From Brevibacterium marinum (GTDB lineage: Bacteria; Actinomycetota; Actinomycetes; Actinomycetales; Brevibacteriaceae), in contig NZ_JAATJN010000001.1 of NCBI RefSeq assembly GCF_011927955.1, positions 3,844,001 to 3,908,000 of the forward strand: a DNA stretch of 64,000 nucleotides, in the 5' to 3' direction. Each line of letters opens with the position of its first letter. The first letter of the stretch is position 1. Of this stretch, positions 61,903 to 64,000 are shown piece by piece. The notes under the pieces were generated by a model that searched no databases, was not told the origin of the DNA, and worked only from the letters and a program-made list of their open reading frames with translations. The translations under genes were made by a program, and so were the position numbers.

Positions 61903-62885
61903 CAGCTCGCCTTCCCGGTCCGGTCGTCGTTCAGTTCTGATACTGCACGATCGAGGTCCTTGAAGATGAGATCGGTGTTGATGTGCTGGGCGGCGAGCGC
62001 TCCGGCGGCCGCCGAACCGCTGACCTGGGCTCCGATGTCGGTGGCATTGCCGGCGACCCAGACTCCGGGCACCGAGGTCTGGCCGAAGGAATCGGATTCG
62101 ATGAAGGAGCCGGCGGGATGCGAGGTGGGTTCGAGACCGATGCCGCTGAAGAGTTCGGCACACGCAACCATCGGTGTGGCCACGACCGCAGCATCAACGG
62201 CAACGACCCGACCGTCGTCCAGGCGCACACCCGTGAGTTCGTCGTCGGTGCTGTCGAGGCTCGCAATGCCGCCGGTGACCACAGGGATGTCGAGTGCCTG
62301 AAGTTTGGCCTGGTCCTCGTCGCTGAGCTCTTGGTCTCCTGCGAAGAGCATCACCTGGGAACTCCACTGTCGGAACAGGAACGCCTTGTGGACCGCCATC
62401 GGGCTGGTGGCCAGAACGCCGATGCGACTGTCCCGAACTTCCCACCCATGACAGTACGGGCAATGGAGCACGCCATGTCCCCACTGCTCGCGGACCCCCG
62501 GGATCTCCGGCAGCTCATCGACCAATCCGGTCGCAATGAGCAGACGCCGCCCCTGAACCGCGATCCCGCTGCGCAGAGTGATCGCGAACCCATCGGCCTC
62601 ACCGCTGACCTCGGTGACCCGGTCATCGACGATCTCCCCACCGTAACCCAGCACTTCAGCCCGCCCTCGCGCCAGCAGATCCGCAGGACTGATGCCTTCG
62701 TGCCCCAGCATTCCGTGCACTCCGTCGGCGGGCGCATTGCGCGGCTCACCCGCATCGATGACTGCGACGCTCCGGCGTGCGCGGGCCAATGTCAGTGCCG
62801 CGCTGAGTCCGGCCGCACCTCCTCCCACGATCACGACGTCGCGAATCGCGCTCTTGTTCTCTGCCATGCCGATATTTCCTGCCAT
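61902..62885 (-). CDS. Thioredoxin reductase-like NAD(P)/FAD oxidoreductase
   Basis: A 327-residue two-domain flavoprotein. The FAD motif is VVIVGGGAAGLSAALTLARA (about 17-36), the redox pair is CPYC (in HCPYCHGWE), and the C-terminal FAD segment is VPGVWVAGNATDI. Unlike standard thioredoxin reductase the NADPH-binding site is GVLATSPMAVHKAF, a variant of GxGxxA, so the electron donor may differ. The start is ATG 62885, or ATG 62867 (MAENKSA). It is divergent from the XRE-cupin regulator and coupled to the methyltransferase. Confidence 0.9.
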   Translation of the reverse strand: MAGNIGMAENKSAIRDVVIVGGGAAGLSAALTLARARRSVAVIDAGEPRNAPADGVHGMLGHEGISPADLLARGRAEVLGYGGEIVDDRVTEVSGEADGFAITLRSGIAVQGRRLLIATGLVDELPEIPGVREQWGHGVLHCPYCHGWEVRDSRIGVLATSPMAVHKAFLFRQWSSQVMLFAGDQELSDEDQAKLQALDIPVVTGGIASLDSTDDELTGVRLDDGRVVAVDAAVVATPMVACAELFSGIGLEPTSHPAGSFIESDSFGQTSVPGVWVAGNATDIGAQVSGSAAAGALAAQHINTDLIFKDLDRAVSELNDDRTGKAS

Positions 62886-62964
62886 GCCCGAGTCCTCTCA
62901 AAGAATCAGGGACCGCCACTGCGGCGTTCCGATACTTCGATGGTGACAACCACGATGCGCATTT

Positions 62965-62990
62965 GCAAAACGTTTTGCTGAATGGCAAAA
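62965..62990. promoter_or_regulatory. Palindromic operator in the divergent XRE-cupin / reductase gap
   Basis: GCAAAACGTTTTGC (62965-62978) is a perfect 14-bp palindrome, followed by a further half site GCAAAA (62985-62990) that abuts the XRE-cupin start codon. Such placement fits autorepression and control of the divergent reductase-methyltransferase operon. Confidence 0.6.
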
Positions 62991-63598
62991 TGAGCGTTAT
63001 GGACGAGCTCATGGACCGCACCCTCGATGCTGTCGGACCACGGCTGAAACAGCTGCGACAGCGCCGCGACATCACGCTCACCGACCTCTCCGAAGAGACC
63101 GGCATCTCGATCAGCACACTCTCCCGGCTCGAGGCCGGCCACCGACGCCCGAGTCTCGAGCAGCTGCTTCCGCTCGCCCGGGCCTTCGGGACCACGCTCG
63201 ACGAGCTCGTCGACGCTCCTCCGACCGGGGACCCTCGCGTCAATCTGCGTCCGATCCCCACACGCGACGGTCGGACCGTCCTGCCCCTGACCCGTCGGGC
63301 CGGGGGCATCCAAGCCTACAAATTCGTCCTTCCCGCCGGGGATGACGATGCAGAACCCGAGCTGCGCACCCATGAAGGCTACGACTGGGCCTTTGTCCTC
63401 AACGGCAGACTCCGCCTCGTCCTCGGCGAGCACGACCTCATCCTCGAACCCGGCGAAGCCGCCGAGTTCGACACCCGCACCCCGCACTGGTTCGGCGCCA
63501 CCAGCTCAGGTCCCGTCGAGTTCCTCAGCCTCGTCGGCAAGCAGGGCGAACGAGCCCACATCCGAGCGGCACCGAAGCGCCGCCTCGGCGCGGAGTAG
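62990..63598 (+). CDS. XRE-family regulator with C-terminal cupin domain
   Basis: A 202-residue regulator. The N-terminal helix-turn-helix is LKQLRQRRDITLTDLSEETG, ISTLSRLEAGHRRPSLEQLL. The C-terminal cupin (residues about 105-195) carries ELRTHEGYDWAFVLNGRLRL and the second motif PGEAAEFDTRTPHWFGAT. The ATG at 62990 is chosen because the operator covers the upstream part of the longer frame; ATG 62999 is an alternative. No clear ribosome site is visible, so leaderless translation is possible. Probably senses a small molecule handled by the divergent reductase/methyltransferase genes. Confidence 0.88.
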   Translation: MSVMDELMDRTLDAVGPRLKQLRQRRDITLTDLSEETGISISTLSRLEAGHRRPSLEQLLPLARAFGTTLDELVDAPPTGDPRVNLRPIPTRDGRTVLPLTRRAGGIQAYKFVLPAGDDDAEPELRTHEGYDWAFVLNGRLRLVLGEHDLILEPGEAAEFDTRTPHWFGATSSGPVEFLSLVGKQGERAHIRAAPKRRLGAE

Positions 63599-63610
63599 AA
63601 GCGTTCCTGC

Positions 63611-63973
63611 TCAGCCGACGTCCATGAGGGTGGACCGGATGATGAAGCGGTTGCCCGTCGGTGACTCGACGCTGAAGCCGCCTCCCCGGCCGGGGACCAC
63701 GTCGATCGTCAGGTGCGTGTGCTTCCAGTACTCGAACTGCTCGACCGACATCCAGAAGTCGAGCCCAGAGGTCTGTCCGTCGACGCCGTCCTCGGGCAAC
63801 GGCAGTTCGAAGTGGCCGAGAAGGACGTCCGCGTCGGAGGTGAGGAAGTCGCCTTCGGGGAAGCACATGGGCGACGAACCGTCACAGCAGCCTCCGGATT
63901 GATGGAACATCAGTTGCCCATGCTTGGCGACCAGATCTCCCAGGAGGTCGATGGCGGCTTGTGTCATGGCCAC
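63611..63973 (-). CDS. DUF779 protein
   Basis: A 120-residue protein of the DUF779 family. It has the Cys-rich hallmark HQSGGCCDGSSPMCFPEGDF (residues about 24-43) and the ending DVVPGRGGGFSVESPTGNRF. In other genomes it follows an aldehyde dehydrogenase gene, which would lie beyond the right edge of the window. The GTG at 63973 has GGAGGAGAG at good spacing; ATG 63967 is possible. It converges with the XRE-cupin gene. Function is unknown. Confidence 0.88.
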   Translation of the reverse strand: MAMTQAAIDLLGDLVAKHGQLMFHQSGGCCDGSSPMCFPEGDFLTSDADVLLGHFELPLPEDGVDGQTSGLDFWMSVEQFEYWKHTHLTIDVVPGRGGGFSVESPTGNRFIIRSTLMDVG

Positions 63974-64000
63974 CCGTGATCTCTCCTCCCCTTCGATGGT

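Overview
The window is GC-rich, densely packed DNA from a high-GC Gram-positive bacterium (Actinomycetota), most likely the genus Brevibacterium or a close relative. The reasons are conserved actinobacterial gene orders (nth / CoA-type Nudix / Crp-GlxR / MBL hydrolase / RidA / DUF4177 / class A PBP; DUF4178 / DUF2617 / DUF350 / SpeE-like; lysC-asd; recR-dnaX), actinobacterial regulator sites (ClgR, HAIR/HspR, IdeR/DtxR-like), and frequent GTG/TTG starts with four-base ATGA overlaps. The genus is an inference. I see no IS element, prophage or CRISPR array, and no gene-free stretch longer than about 300 bases.

Layout. 1-0.9 kb: 3' part of an ABC-2 permease. 0.9-2.4: DUF222/HNH protein. 2.4-10.9: the conserved Crp/GlxR neighbourhood with two Nudix-fold proteins (one without its catalytic glutamates), endonuclease III, RidA, a DUF4177 protein, a bifunctional penicillin-binding protein and a metallophosphoesterase. 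11.0-13.9: zinc-type ABC importer with a histidine-rich binding protein. 14.1-16.4: lysC-asd. 16.7-17.5: XRE regulator plus DUF2975 membrane protein. 17.7-21.6: recR-dnaX. 21.7-27.2: a coupled run of envelope and unknown-function genes ending in a membrane SpeE-like synthase. 27.2-36.5: housekeeping and stress accessory genes, including a sirtuin, an ECF42-type sigma factor with its YCII/DGPF partner, an amidase and a DJ-1/PfpI protein. 36.5-36.9: tRNA-Ser(GGA) and the SRP RNA. 37.0-39.6: L,D-transpeptidase and an iron-regulated siderophore-binding lipoprotein. 39.7-41.4: a ClgR/PopR-like regulator next to a two-gene clpP operon. 41.5-43.4: DUF6412 protein, YidC and a HhH-GPD protein. 43.4-48.5: resorcinol/hydroxyquinol catabolic cluster. 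48.6-51.2: HspR-type-controlled Hsp100 ATPase. 51.2-53.2: DUF3152 protease-like protein, a VOC protein and a decayed VOC paralogue. 53.4-61.1: peptide-type ABC importer coupled to a flavin monooxygenase and a fused carboxymuconolactone/alkylhydroperoxidase protein. 61.2-64.0: methyltransferase, thioredoxin-reductase-like enzyme, XRE-cupin regulator and DUF779 protein.

How the genes work together. The AraC-regulated cluster can take resorcinol through hydroxyquinol and maleylacetate to 3-oxoadipate, and a Crp/GlxR-shaped site lies in its promoter region while a GlxR-type regulator is encoded in the same window. ClgR-like boxes occur both before the XRE gene and before the clpP pair, of which one subunit keeps the catalytic Ser and His and the other has lost both. 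The strongest candidate for an undescribed system is the 53.4-61.1 kb cluster: importer and oxidoreductases overlap or abut throughout, its families are conserved together elsewhere as far as I recall, and its substrate is unknown. A recurring small-scale oddity is the presence of 14-27 bp tandem duplications, unrelated in sequence, in at least six intergenic sites, mostly directly after stop codons.
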